Shown in pieces: positions 34,861 through 43,757 of a stretch of 64,000 nt of DNA (positions within the stretch are counted from its first letter, which is position 1; each line of letters starts with the position of its first letter). The stretch is from Acidobacteriaceae bacterium KBS 146 (GTDB taxonomy: Bacteria; Acidobacteriota; Terriglobia; Terriglobales; Acidobacteriaceae): assembly GCA_000688615.1 (NCBI GenBank), contig JHVA01000001.1:4819001-4883000 (forward strand). Direction: 5' to 3'. A program made the translations under genes and the position numbers. The notes under the pieces are model-generated. The model saw only the letters and a list, made by a program, of their open reading frames with translations, was not told where the DNA came from and ran no database searches.

Positions 34861-35826
34861 ATGCACAAAGACTCCCGCATCTTTATCGCAGGTCATCGGG
34901 GACTTGTCGGCTCCGCGATTCACCGTGAGCTGACCCGCCTTGGCAACACGCACGTTCTTACGCGCCCACGCGCCGAGCTGGATCTATTCGATACCGAAGC
35001 TGTTCAGAAGTTTTTTGCGGACGAGAAGCCGGAGTACGTCTTTCTTGCGGCGGCCAAGGTCGGCGGTATCCTCGCCAACAAGACCTATCCGGCGGATTTC
35101 ATTCGCGACAACCTTGTCCTCCAGACAAACCTTATCGATGCCAGCTACAGAAACGGTGTGAAGCGTCTGCTGTTTCTGGGGTCGTCGTGCATCTATCCCA
35201 AACTCGCGCCACAGCCGATGCCGGAGTCGTGTCTGCTGACAGGCCCTCTCGAACCCACGAATCGTCCTTATGCGTTGGCTAAGATTGCCGGTATCGAGAT
35301 GTGCTGGAGTTACAACCGGCAATATGGGACCCGCTATCTGGCAGCGATGCCCACGAATCTTTACGGGCCTGGAGACAACTACGACCTCGCCAACTCGCAC
35401 GTTCTACCGGCGCTGATCCGCAAGATGGCCGATGCTATCCGCACCGGGGCAGAGGCTGTGACCCTGTGGGGAAGCGGTACGCCTCGACGCGAGCTGCTGT
35501 ACTCCGAGGATCTTGCCCAGGCATGCATTTTCCTGATGAACCTCGAGGATGAGCGGTACAACACGCTGCTGACGGACGATGAGCCACCGCTGATCAATAT
35601 CGGAACCGGCGAGGATGTCACGATCCGGGAGCTGGCCGAGACCGTCGCTCGGGTACTCGGCTTCAAGGGAAGTTTGCATTTTGACGCGAGCAAGCCGGAT
35701 GGAACTCCTCGTAAATTAATGGACGTCAGCCGACTCCATGGACTTGGCTGGCATCATACGATTGGTCTTGAAGAGGGAATTAGCCGCACCTGGTCGCAGG
35801 TTAGGGATCGGTTACCTTTCTCGTAA
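34861..35826 (+). CDS. fcl: GDP-L-fucose synthase
   Basis: Epimerase/reductase that converts GDP-4-keto-6-deoxymannose to GDP-L-fucose with NADPH. 321 aa. NADP motif IFIAGHRGLVGSAI, then FLAAAKVGGILANKTYPADFIRDNL, LFLGSSCIYPKLAPQPMPE, and the Tyr/Lys pair in PYALAKIAGIEMCWSY. GDP-mannose dehydratase (gmd) is not in the window. Third gene of the operon. Confidence 0.94.
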   Translation: MHKDSRIFIAGHRGLVGSAIHRELTRLGNTHVLTRPRAELDLFDTEAVQKFFADEKPEYVFLAAAKVGGILANKTYPADFIRDNLVLQTNLIDASYRNGVKRLLFLGSSCIYPKLAPQPMPESCLLTGPLEPTNRPYALAKIAGIEMCWSYNRQYGTRYLAAMPTNLYGPGDNYDLANSHVLPALIRKMADAIRTGAEAVTLWGSGTPRRELLYSEDLAQACIFLMNLEDERYNTLLTDDEPPLINIGTGEDVTIRELAETVARVLGFKGSLHFDASKPDGTPRKLMDVSRLHGLGWHHTIGLEEGISRTWSQVRDRLPFS

Positions 35827-35937
35827 AACCTCTGGCCGAACGAACTCTCTTTTCGCTATAAAGCTGATGCAGTGCCGGGCCCCTGATCCTGCATTCTTTC
35901 TTGATTTGACATTCTTTTCTGCCGTCTCTTCCGCGTG

Positions 35938-36028
35938 CCACGAAAGTGGGATTACTACGGTTGGGTATGCTCCCTAACATCGGAAGCAGCCCGGTCGCTC
36001 AATCTCATTGAGAGGCCAGAACGACCGG
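35938..36028 (+). promoter_or_regulatory. Structured leader upstream of the CAP protein gene
   Basis: Three stem-loops in 91 nt. CCAC-GAAA-GTGG has a GNRA tetraloop (35938-35949). GTTGGG...CCCTAAC is next (about 35960-35978). CCGGTCG...CGACCGG (35991-36028) encloses CTCAA/TTGAG, and its 3' side ends 10 nt before the ATG at 36039. This suggests a regulated 5' leader. It does not match a c-di-GMP or other riboswitch that I can name with confidence. Confidence 0.4.
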
Positions 36029-36038
36029 ATTCGGACCG

Positions 36039-36917
36039 ATGAAGCAGATCTCCTCAGTACGAATTGGAGTGAACGCCGCGAATGTGCATATGCGCAAGCG
36101 GGAGAAGACTCCGTCCGTCAAAGGCCTCTGTTCTTCCTTGGCTCTCCTGGTCTGTGGACTGATAGCAGGTTCGTTGCCGACGGACGCCGCCTCCATATCC
36201 AGCTCTTTACCGCACCCGACCTTTCATGCGGAGCAGTTCCTGCTGGCTGCGGCCAACCGTGAGCGTGCGGAGCGTGGAATATCTCAACTCCGCTTCGATC
36301 CCATGCTCTCTGAGGCTGCGCGGTTTCACGCTGCGCAGATGGCGTCCCACGGGGACATCTCGCATCAGTTTCCCGGCGAGCCGGATCTGTCTCGGCGCGG
36401 AGCTGCGGCAGGAGCGCACTTTTCCCTGATCTCAGAGAACGTTGCCGAGGCTCCCAGCGCCTCCATGTTCCACGAACTCTGGATGCACTCGAAGGGACAC
36501 AGAGAAAATCTCTTAGACCCCGAAGTCAACGTCGTCGGCATTGCTGTGGTCTCCAGGAATGGCCAGTTTTATGCCGTTGAAGATTTCGCATCCACTGTTG
36601 AGAAGGTGACCTTCAACGAGCAGGAAGAAGCCGTTACGCAATTGCTTGCACAGAAAGGCTTGGACGTAGGTCCGAATATGCGGACCTCGACCCTTGCTCA
36701 GGCCCGACTTGCCTGCGCGATGGACACAGGTTTCCCAGGCAGGCATAAGCCCTGGTACATCATGCGTTACACTGCGGATCGTCTGGACCGGATACCGGTG
36801 CAACTCGACGAGCGCATACGATCCGGCAAGTACCGTCAGGCGGTTGTGGGCGCCTGTCAGGACAACAGCAGTGGAGCTTTTACGGCTTACAACATTGCTG
36901 TTTTGCTCTATCCTTAG
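36039..36917 (+). CDS. Secreted CAP/SCP domain protein
   Basis: 292 aa. N-terminal basic stretch and hydrophobic segment (GLCSSLALLVCGLIAGSLP), then the CAP domain (about residues 60-190): AANRERAERGISQLRFDPMLSEAARFHAAQM, ENVAEAPS, WMHSKGHRENLLDPEVNVVGIAVV. The two His and Glu of the CAP cavity are present. A ~100-residue tail of unknown fold follows. The ATG at 36039 has only a weak SD; 36090 is an alternative. Function of bacterial CAP proteins is mostly unknown. Preceded by a structured leader. Confidence 0.85.
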   Translation: MKQISSVRIGVNAANVHMRKREKTPSVKGLCSSLALLVCGLIAGSLPTDAASISSSLPHPTFHAEQFLLAAANRERAERGISQLRFDPMLSEAARFHAAQMASHGDISHQFPGEPDLSRRGAAAGAHFSLISENVAEAPSASMFHELWMHSKGHRENLLDPEVNVVGIAVVSRNGQFYAVEDFASTVEKVTFNEQEEAVTQLLAQKGLDVGPNMRTSTLAQARLACAMDTGFPGRHKPWYIMRYTADRLDRIPVQLDERIRSGKYRQAVVGACQDNSSGAFTAYNIAVLLYP

Positions 36918-36924
36918 CAGCCGT

Positions 36925-37668
36925 TCAGATGAGGGTTTCCCGGAAAAGCGCGGTCAATTTGGTATAGGCTCGCTCGGCTTGCGGCTGGTTGTAGACGGGG
37001 CTGTCCGGAACCGTCCACCCGTGGCGCGCTCCTTCATAGATCTCGCTTTCGTATCGCCCTCCCCACTCCTGCAGGGCTTTGTTGAAGTGAGCGATTGCAT
37101 TGGGGTCCATGCTCCTATCCTCTGTGGCATGGCCAAAATAGAGTCGAGCCTTGACGCGTGGGAGCACAAGATGCGGGCTGGATGGATTCTCGGCGGCGTA
37201 AAGTCCGCCTCCGTGGAAGGAAGCAATTGCTCCGACCACCTCAGGCCACTCCGCTGCGGCTCTTAAAGCGATTCCCCCTCCGATGCAAAATCCAACCGCG
37301 CCAACCTTCCCTTTCGCTGTGGTCGATTGGGAGGTAAGGGTATCCAGGTACAGCGCGAGGTCCTTCTTGATGGCTTCGGGCGTTAGCGGGGCGGAGAGTT
37401 CGCCAATCCGCTTGGTCGTTGCTGGATCGCCGGGCTTGCGAGGAAAGGAGAAGACCGGAGGCCGGCTGGTTCTGTAGAAGGGGTTCGGCATCAGTATGGT
37501 GTAACCCTCACCGGCCAGCCTGCGCGCCATCTGCCGCATCGTATCGCGGATACCGCCGATATCCGGGATGAAGAGTACGCCGGGAAGAGGTTTGCCGGTT
37601 TCTGAGATAAACAGGACGGCATCGATCACCCCATCGGGACCGGTAAGCTGAAGTTCCTTCTCAATCAT
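36925..37668 (-). CDS. Dienelactone hydrolase family protein
   Basis: 247 aa alpha/beta hydrolase. The nucleophile is Cys in GFCIGGGIAL, with the Asp near GHATEDRSMDPNA and the His in EGARHGWTV. Close to carboxymethylenebutenolidase. The substrate may be a lactone or ester; no aromatic-degradation genes are adjacent, so the specific role is not shown. Confidence 0.88.
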   Translation of the reverse strand: MIEKELQLTGPDGVIDAVLFISETGKPLPGVLFIPDIGGIRDTMRQMARRLAGEGYTILMPNPFYRTSRPPVFSFPRKPGDPATTKRIGELSAPLTPEAIKKDLALYLDTLTSQSTTAKGKVGAVGFCIGGGIALRAAAEWPEVVGAIASFHGGGLYAAENPSSPHLVLPRVKARLYFGHATEDRSMDPNAIAHFNKALQEWGGRYESEIYEGARHGWTVPDSPVYNQPQAERAYTKLTALFRETLI

Positions 37669-37731
37669 GGTCTGCTCCTACTGCTGCAAATTGGTTTTAC
37701 CATGTGCGCGAACGGCGTAAGATGAAGCCTC

Positions 37732-39006
37732 ATGAGCCTTTATTTTTCTGCTGGAAGTCCGACCACTGAGATGTCGGCAGAGGATCTGCGGAGAGCACTC
37801 TTCTCTGCGTTGGATGCGATCGGAATCAGAAACAGAGTTCTCGCAGTTCCCCCGGACTTTACGCGTTTTCACTCTCAGGCAGGGATTCTGACAGAACTTG
37901 CCTGGCAGTATTATGGCGACCGGCTGGTCGATGTTCTTCCGGCGTTGGGTACGCATAAGGGGATGACGGACTCGGAGATTGCCACGATGTACGGCAGCAC
38001 GCCGAGAGACCTGTTCCGTGTCCATGATTGGCGCAATGACGTCGTCACCCTCGGGGAGGTTCCTGGGTCGTTTCTCTATGAAGTCTCTGAAGGCAAGGTT
38101 GATTACACCTGGCCGGCACAGGTGAACAAGCTGCTGCGCGATGGAGCACATGACCTCATTCTGTCGATTGGGCAGGTCGTTCCCCATGAGGTCGTGGGCA
38201 TGGCCAACTACAACAAAAACATCTTTGTCGGCACAGGCGGCTCCATCGGGATCCATCGCTCTCATTTTCTGGGCGCGGTCTACGGGATGGAGCGCATGAT
38301 GGGACGCGCGGACACGCCGGTGCGCAGGGTATTGAACTATGCCAGCGATAACTTCGCCCGCAATCTCCCTATCGTGTACGTCCAGACGGTCGTGGGAAAG
38401 AACTCCGATGGTCAACTGGTGGTTCGCGGTCTGTACATTGGAGATGATGTTGAGTGCTTCAACCTGGCTGCAGCCCTTTCACTGCAGGTCAACTTTCAGA
38501 TGCTCGACCGCGAGATTAAGAAAGCGGTTGTGTTTCTCGATCCTCATGAGTTCCGCAGTACATGGCTAGGGAACAAGAGCGTCTATCGTACCCGCATGGC
38601 GCTTGCCGATGGTGCTGAGCTTATAGTGCTCGCTCCGGGAGTGCATGAGTTCGGCGAAGATGCTGCGATCGACAAGCTAATTCGCAAGTACGGTTACTGC
38701 GGAACTCCGCGAACACTCGAGCTGGTGAAAGAAGATGCTGCTCTGGCAGGCAATCTGAGTGCGGCGGCACATCTGATTCACGGCTCGTCGGAGGGACGCT
38801 TCACCATTCGGTATTGCCCCGGTCATCTCACGAGGGAAGAGATCGAGAGCGTTCACTTTCAGTATGGGGACCTGGGGGAGTACAGCAGGAAGTACGATCC
38901 AAGCCTTCTAAAGGATGGCTGGAACGTCGTCGACGGGGAGGAGATCTTCTATATCTCGAATCCCGGCCTTGGCTTGTGGGCCTACCGAGGTCGCTTCAAG
39001 GACTAG
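37732..39006 (+). CDS. LarA-like / lactate racemase domain protein
   Basis: 424 aa, DUF2088 family, related to nickel-pincer lactate racemase LarA. Shared patterns are GTHKGMTDSEIATMYG, a His-rich segment VVPHEVVGMANYNKNIFVGTGG and IHRSHFLGAVYG. Several family members racemise or epimerise 2-hydroxyacids; whether this one does is open. No larB/larC/larE maturation genes are in the window. Followed by its own terminator. Confidence 0.8.
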   Translation: MSLYFSAGSPTTEMSAEDLRRALFSALDAIGIRNRVLAVPPDFTRFHSQAGILTELAWQYYGDRLVDVLPALGTHKGMTDSEIATMYGSTPRDLFRVHDWRNDVVTLGEVPGSFLYEVSEGKVDYTWPAQVNKLLRDGAHDLILSIGQVVPHEVVGMANYNKNIFVGTGGSIGIHRSHFLGAVYGMERMMGRADTPVRRVLNYASDNFARNLPIVYVQTVVGKNSDGQLVVRGLYIGDDVECFNLAAALSLQVNFQMLDREIKKAVVFLDPHEFRSTWLGNKSVYRTRMALADGAELIVLAPGVHEFGEDAAIDKLIRKYGYCGTPRTLELVKEDAALAGNLSAAAHLIHGSSEGRFTIRYCPGHLTREEIESVHFQYGDLGEYSRKYDPSLLKDGWNVVDGEEIFYISNPGLGLWAYRGRFKD

Positions 39007-39031
39007 ACTCGTCCGCAAAACATTGGATCGT

Positions 39032-39065
39032 GAAGAAGGGGAGGCTTGAAAGCCTCCCCTTCTTC
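39032..39065 (+). terminator. Rho-independent terminator
   Basis: 15-bp GC-rich stem (39032-39046 with 39051-39065) and a 4-nt loop, just after the LarA-like gene. It also faces the convergent PEP-CTERM gene. Confidence 0.85.
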
Positions 39066-39086
39066 CATGAGCGCTGAAGCGTCAGT

Positions 39087-39593
39087 CTAGGCAGAAATCT
39101 TTTTGCGAAATGCGGCCGCAGCCCCGAGCAAGCCTGTGCCCATCAAAAACAGCGTCGATGGCTCAGGAACAGCAGAGGGGGAGGAGGAGACGTCAAGAGT
39201 TACGGGAAGCGTTGCGGTGAAGGCATCCTCGTCGCGGAAGAAGGCAAAGTAACCAGTTCCGTTGTTGAAGATATTGACGTTGAACTGGTCTGGGCCATCT
39301 GCGGCGCTGAAGCTGAATCCCTGCGAGTCCAGCAATGGGGTGCTGGAGGGAAACAGCAAATTGTCGTTGTTATTGAAGCCGCCGGGCGGAATGATGCCAG
39401 TGACAGCGGTTCCGGCGATTCCTGTAATCAGGTAGTTTCCCGATTGATCGAGTGTGGTTGTGAGAACGCCAGAGCCGCTGAAGCCGCCGGCACTGCCGTT
39501 TACAGTGAAGTTGAAGGTGTCAGCGTGCGCAGCCAAAGATGAGGCTGCAAGTGTAGTTGCAATGGCCAAAAGACACGAACGAAATAGAGTCAT
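39087..39593 (-). CDS. PEP-CTERM sorting-signal protein
   Basis: 168 aa. Signal peptide (MTLFRSCLLAIATTLAASSLAAHA), a Gly/Asn/Thr-rich beta-type body, and a C-terminal PEP-CTERM signal: AVPEPSTLFLMGTGLLGAAAAFRKK. Such proteins are sorted by an exosortase that is not encoded here; the partner must lie elsewhere. The start at 39593 gives the signal peptide; the frame could extend seven codons upstream. Substrate or function of the body unknown. Confidence 0.85.
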   Translation of the reverse strand: MTLFRSCLLAIATTLAASSLAAHADTFNFTVNGSAGGFSGSGVLTTTLDQSGNYLITGIAGTAVTGIIPPGGFNNNDNLLFPSSTPLLDSQGFSFSAADGPDQFNVNIFNNGTGYFAFFRDEDAFTATLPVTLDVSSSPSAVPEPSTLFLMGTGLLGAAAAFRKKISA

Positions 39594-39799
39594 GGGGAGG
39601 GTCCCTTTCGCCAAAAATTTACTTCTAGTTTTGTTTATTTCGAGATGCAGGCATCAACGAACGGACACCTGCTGGATCGTTAGATGCGAGGTGGCCCGGG
39701 ATGAGGTGAAGGCCCGGTGAATTCCGTTGGTTTGCCTGGGGCGAGAAGATGGCGCTATGATTGGTTGGACCACTATCTTATAAAAGCGGTGAAGAGTAG

Positions 39800-41050
39800 A
39801 TGAAACAGCTTCCGAGGTTTTCCATAGGGGTAGGCGACCGGTTCGCCCACCAGGCGAAGGCGCAGCTTGCTGCATGCATCAAGGCAAAGGATGCCGGTCT
39901 TGAGGTCGTGCCCGTGTGGAATAAATCCAACCGCGAACACAACATCATCGGCAGTGAACCATCGCAGACCCGTAAGGCCGCAGATGCCGCAGTTAAAGAG
40001 TTGGGTTGGACAGCGCCCTTCTATCTGGATGCCGACCACATCAATCTAAGCACGGTGGAGCGTTTTCTCGCTCCCTGCGATTTTTTCACCCTGGACGTGG
40101 CCGAGATGATCGGTCAGCCCGCCGCCGCCGCTGACGTAAAGGCATTTGTCACGCGTCATCCAGAGTTGATAGGAACCGTCTCGATTCCGGGCATCCCTGA
40201 GCCCTTTCAAACCGATGAGGCGTTTGTGACCGCCGTCGCGAACAAGTTTCTTGCTGCCGTCCAGGATGCCGGTAAGATCTATCGTTTTCTCGTAGAAAAA
40301 AAAGGCGAGGGCAACTTTGTTCCCGAGGTCTCGATGGACGAGACGGATGCGCCGCAGACCCCGGTGGAGCTGCTCATCATTCTTGCTGCAATCGCCGACG
40401 AGAAGATTCCCATCCAGACAATTGCGCCGAAGTTTACGGGACGCTTCAACAAGGGGGTGGACTATGTCGGCGACGTTCCGCAGTTCGCCCGCGAGTTCCG
40501 CGAGGATATCGCGGCCATCGCCTTTGCGGTGAGGAAGTACGGTCTTCCCGCTAACCTCAAGCTGAGTGTGCACTCCGGCTCGGACAAGTTTTCCATCTAC
40601 AAATCGATTCATGATGCGGTTACCAGCACAGGCGCCGGAGTTCACCTGAAGACTGCGGGAACGACCTGGCTGGAGGAGATCATCGGCCTTGCAGAGGCAG
40701 ACGGGCAGGGACTTGAGATTGCTAAAGAGGTCTATCGGGAAGCATATGGTCACCGGGAAGAGTTGTGCGCGCCGTACGCTACCGTGATCGACATCGATCC
40801 AGCGAAGCTGCCTACTCCTGAAGCGGTGAATGGCTGGACGAGCGAGCAGTTCGTCTCGGCACTCCGTCACGACCAGAGCAATCCTGCTTACAACGCAAGT
40901 CTGCGGCAGTTGCTTCATGTTGGCTTCAAGGTCGCCGCTAAGATGGGCGATCGCTACTTGAAGGCCCTCGAAGCCAATGAAGAGAGCGTCGCGAGAAATG
41001 TGACGACGAACCTCTTTGATCGACACATTCGTCCCGTCTTCCTGGGATAA
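39800..41050 (+). CDS. uxaE: Tagaturonate epimerase (UxaE family)
   Basis: 416 aa. Long-range resemblance to the UxaE/DUF4910 family, which interconverts D-tagaturonate and D-fructuronate in hexuronate breakdown. Candidate metal-site regions are FYLDADHINLSTVERF, NFVPEVSMDETD, LKLSVHSGSDKFSIY and GAGVHLKTAGTTWLEE. Followed by gntK and an SDR, which supports a uronate/gluconate context. Identification rests on motif memory and neighbours, so good but not certain. Confidence 0.8.
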   Translation: MKQLPRFSIGVGDRFAHQAKAQLAACIKAKDAGLEVVPVWNKSNREHNIIGSEPSQTRKAADAAVKELGWTAPFYLDADHINLSTVERFLAPCDFFTLDVAEMIGQPAAAADVKAFVTRHPELIGTVSIPGIPEPFQTDEAFVTAVANKFLAAVQDAGKIYRFLVEKKGEGNFVPEVSMDETDAPQTPVELLIILAAIADEKIPIQTIAPKFTGRFNKGVDYVGDVPQFAREFREDIAAIAFAVRKYGLPANLKLSVHSGSDKFSIYKSIHDAVTSTGAGVHLKTAGTTWLEEIIGLAEADGQGLEIAKEVYREAYGHREELCAPYATVIDIDPAKLPTPEAVNGWTSEQFVSALRHDQSNPAYNASLRQLLHVGFKVAAKMGDRYLKALEANEESVARNVTTNLFDRHIRPVFLG

Positions 41051-41058
41051 GCGAGACT

Positions 41059-41094
41059 GACTGATCTCTGAGACGATATTCTCAGAGATCAGTC
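41059..41094 (+). other. Perfect 15-bp hairpin between uxaE and gntK
   Basis: GACTGATCTCTGAGA (41059-41073) pairs perfectly with 41080-41094 across a 6-nt loop. It begins 9 nt after the uxaE stop and ends 24 nt before the gntK ATG. There is no U-run, so it could be an operator, RNA-processing site or leaky terminator that lowers gntK expression. Confidence 0.55.
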
Positions 41095-41117
41095 CCCTGG
41101 AAAGGATGCTGGAGCGA

Positions 41118-41627
41118 ATGATCGTTGTACTGATGGGTGTCACCGGTTCTGGGAAGACCACGATCGGCGAGTTGCTGGCGAAACGGACCGGCGCGATCTT
41201 CGCCGACGCTGACGATTATCATCCTGCGGCGAATAAGGCGAAGATGGCGGCGGGTCATCCTCTCGACGACGAGGACCGCCAACCCTGGCTTGAGACGCTC
41301 AATCAACTGATGCGCGGTTGGCATGAGCAGGGAAAGAGTGGGGTTCTTGCCTGTTCTGCGCTGAAGCAGCGATATCGTGAGACGTTGTCTGCAGCGATGC
41401 CGCATGGGACGATTACCTTCGTCTGGCTGGACGGCTCGCCGGAGCTGATTGCCGAACGTCTTGCCGAGCGCCATCATGAATTCATGAATCCGCAGCTTCT
41501 CGAAAGCCAATTTAAAACTCTCGAGCCACCGGCGGATGCGGTGCGTGTCCAGAATGACCGCAGCCCTGACGAAGTCGTCGAGAGTATCCTCAAAAAGATT
41601 CCAAACGCACCGACAGCGACAAACTAA
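41118..41627 (+). CDS. gntK: Gluconokinase
   Basis: 169 aa P-loop kinase that makes 6-phosphogluconate from gluconate. Walker A is VLMGVTGSGKTTIGE, then DADDYHPAANKAKMAAGHPLDDEDRQPWL, the standard GntK substrate region, and ACSALKQRYRE. The ATG at 41118 begins the conserved MIVVLMGV; an ATG at 41106 adds four residues, and the SD evidence does not separate them. SDR gene follows 25 bp later. Confidence 0.93.
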   Translation: MIVVLMGVTGSGKTTIGELLAKRTGAIFADADDYHPAANKAKMAAGHPLDDEDRQPWLETLNQLMRGWHEQGKSGVLACSALKQRYRETLSAAMPHGTITFVWLDGSPELIAERLAERHHEFMNPQLLESQFKTLEPPADAVRVQNDRSPDEVVESILKKIPNAPTATN

Positions 41628-41652
41628 ACACAGCAGGAGAGGAAGAGACGAA

Positions 41653-42429
41653 ATGGCGCACCCCTTGTTTGATCTGACCGGCAAGACAGCGGTCGTAGTT
41701 GGCGGAACCTCGGGCATTGGCCTGGCGATGGCAGTGGGCCTTGCAGAGTCCGGAGCCGATGTCGTTGCGACCTCCCGTCGCGCCGAACAGGTCGAGGACG
41801 CTGCGCAGGCAATCGAAGCCAAAGGGCGCCGAGCTCTACGTCTTACCTCGGACGTGGGCGATCGCTCCTCACTGGAGGCTGTTCTGGCAGGCACGCTCAA
41901 GGAATTTGGCAAGGTCGATATTCTGATCAACTCCGCCGGCAAGATCAAGCGCGAACCCACGCTGACCGTCTCGGAGGAGACGTGGAACGACATCATGGAC
42001 ACCAACGTGACGGGCACACTGCGTGCCTGCCAGATCTTTGGGCGACACATGCTTGAGCGCGGATACGGACGCATCATCAACATCGCGTCGCTGAACACTT
42101 TTGTTTCGCTGAAGGAAGTCACGGCTTATGCGGCCAGCAAGGCTGCCGTGGGAGCGCTGACAAAATCGCTCGCGGTCGAGTGGAGCTCCAGCGGTGTTAC
42201 GGTCAATGCTATCGCTCCCGGTGTGTTCCGCACCGCTCTCAACCAGAAGTTGCTGGATGAGAGCGATCGCGGCAAGGAATTGTTGATGCGTACGCCGATG
42301 GGGCGCTTCGGCAAGACCGAGGAGCTGGTGGGTTCCGCGATCTTTCTTGCGAGCGATGCCTCAAGCTTTGTGACGGGAGAGATTCTGGTCGTCGATGGAG
42401 GCTTCCTGGCCAGCGGAGTCAATCAATAA
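41653..42429 (+). CDS. SDR family oxidoreductase (KduD/gluconate 5-dehydrogenase-like)
   Basis: 258 aa. NAD motif VVVGGTSGIGLAMA, then NSAGKIKREPTLTVSEE, catalytic Ser in IINIASLNTFV, YAASKAAVGALTK, and the C-terminal GRFGKTEELVGSAIFLASDASSFVTGEILVVDGG. A polyol/uronate dehydrogenase is likely. In this operon it may reduce or oxidise a hexuronate or 5-keto-gluconate. AGGAG lies upstream of the ATG. An intact catalytic Ser-Tyr-Lys set is present. Confidence 0.88.
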   Translation: MAHPLFDLTGKTAVVVGGTSGIGLAMAVGLAESGADVVATSRRAEQVEDAAQAIEAKGRRALRLTSDVGDRSSLEAVLAGTLKEFGKVDILINSAGKIKREPTLTVSEETWNDIMDTNVTGTLRACQIFGRHMLERGYGRIINIASLNTFVSLKEVTAYAASKAAVGALTKSLAVEWSSSGVTVNAIAPGVFRTALNQKLLDESDRGKELLMRTPMGRFGKTEELVGSAIFLASDASSFVTGEILVVDGGFLASGVNQ

Positions 42430-42440
42430 CTCTGTGACTA

Positions 42441-42468
42441 CGCGGATGCAGCCTTGGCTGCGTCCGCG
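42441..42468 (+). terminator. Hairpin after the uxaE-gntK-SDR unit
   Basis: 13-bp stem with one wobble (42441-42453 with 42456-42468) starting 11 nt after the SDR stop, a 2-nt loop, then TCCATCCTTATCG. Probably the operon terminator. Confidence 0.6.
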
Positions 42469-42629
42469 TCCATCCTTATCGCCGGGCGAGCTGCGTGCTT
42501 CCGCTCCACGCAAAATTACGAGATTCAATCTGCTTTCAGGTGCTGTCTCTCATCTGATGTTTCGTTGTCAGTCACTATTCCCTCGCCGCGTTCATCACAA
42601 AAATTCATCCACCGGTAGAATCGTTAGCA

Positions 42630-43241
42630 ATGGCCTTCGAACTGGAAAGAGGAAGTTTCGACGCTCTGGTCTTCGATTGTGATGGAACCCTTGTGGATAG
42701 TGCGCCCGCGCATCTGCACGCAATTCGGGAGGCCCTCTCTTCTCTCGGGCTGACGATGGACCCGGAGTGGTACAGCATGCGTACGGGGCTGGGTCCGGAT
42801 GATCTTCTCGATGCCTATGAGGCAGACTACAAAGTCGAAGCTCTCGTTCGTGAAGATTTCTATCGGCGGTCGAATAAGAGCTTTCTTGCGAATCTTCATC
42901 TCATCCAGGAGATTCGAGCCGTCACCGATGTAGCCCGCCATTGGTTTGGAGTGGTTCCGATGGCGGTTGCCTCCAATGGAGTGCGAAAGAACGTTGAAGC
43001 GACGTTGATCGCAACCCGCCTGCGTCCATTTTTTTACACTATCGTTACTGCAGAAGAGGTAACACGCCCCAAGCCGGCGCCGGATGTCTACCTGGAAGCG
43101 GCATACCGCATGCGAGTCAAGCCGGAACGTGTCGTCGTCTTTGAAGATTCCAACGAAGGTCTCGAAGCGGCATCCCATGCGGGAATGAAGGCGTTTGATA
43201 TCCGGGTAGTTCGATCGCAGGAGTCCCATTTGACTCGCTGA
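42630..43241 (+). CDS. HAD family phosphatase (beta-phosphoglucomutase-like)
   Basis: 203 aa. HAD motif I VFDCDGTLVDSAPAH, motif II AVASNG, motif III Lys in TRPKPAPDVYLEA and motif IV VVFEDSNEGLEAA. A small helical cap follows motif I. It could be a sugar-phosphate phosphatase or a phosphoglucomutase-like enzyme. Converges on the TlpA-like gene; 2 bp lie between the stops. Confidence 0.9.
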   Translation: MAFELERGSFDALVFDCDGTLVDSAPAHLHAIREALSSLGLTMDPEWYSMRTGLGPDDLLDAYEADYKVEALVREDFYRRSNKSFLANLHLIQEIRAVTDVARHWFGVVPMAVASNGVRKNVEATLIATRLRPFFYTIVTAEEVTRPKPAPDVYLEAAYRMRVKPERVVVFEDSNEGLEAASHAGMKAFDIRVVRSQESHLTR

Positions 43242-43243
43242 CG

Positions 43244-43726
43244 TTAGAGTCTTGCGAGATAGTCCATAATCTCCGGACTGGTCCAGGTTTGCGGCCCGAT
43301 AAACTTCCTCCGCAAGAGGCCCTTGCGGTCGATCACGTAGGTTTCGGGATAGCGGAAGGTACCGTAGAGCGGATTGACCTTCTGCTGTCCATCCCAGACG
43401 GTATGAAGATTGATGTGATATTTGGCCAGAAAATGCCGATACGCATCCTGATCTTCATCCATGCTGATGGCTACTACGGAAAGCTGCGGCATTCGTTGTT
43501 GCAACTCCTCGAGCGAGGGAATCTCTTCAATGCAAGGCACGCATGTGGATGCCCAGAAGTTCAGTATGACCACTTTGCCGCGAAGTTTTGAGAGATCGGC
43601 CGACTGCGATCCGTCGCTGATAGAAAAGACCGGGGCAACGGTATTGACCTGCTCGGGGTGGCGTCCACGGTCACAGCCCACTGTCGTCAAAAGTAGTAGA
43701 ACAAGACTTGCCCACACGCTCCGCAT
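43244..43726 (-). CDS. TlpA/ResA-like thioredoxin lipoprotein
   Basis: 160 aa. Short hydrophobic leader ending in a lipobox (MRSVWASLVLLLLTTVGC), so probably a membrane-anchored periplasmic lipoprotein. Active site NFWASTCVPCIEEIP with a CVPC dithiol, cis-Pro region FRYPETYVIDRKG. Family members reduce disulfides for cytochrome c maturation or other periplasmic targets. The ATG at 43726 has GGAG 6 nt upstream; 43738 is the alternative. Divergent from the GT2 gene. Confidence 0.88.
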   Translation of the reverse strand: MRSVWASLVLLLLTTVGCDRGRHPEQVNTVAPVFSISDGSQSADLSKLRGKVVILNFWASTCVPCIEEIPSLEELQQRMPQLSVVAISMDEDQDAYRHFLAKYHINLHTVWDGQQKVNPLYGTFRYPETYVIDRKGLLRRKFIGPQTWTSPEIMDYLARL

Positions 43727-43757
43727 CGAACGCTCCATATTCCTATAATACGGAGTT

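Noticed and set aside
35938..36028. c-di-GMP (GEMM) riboswitch upstream of the CAP gene
   Set aside because: A GNRA tetraloop is present, but the conserved core around the ligand site and the second helix pattern do not match.
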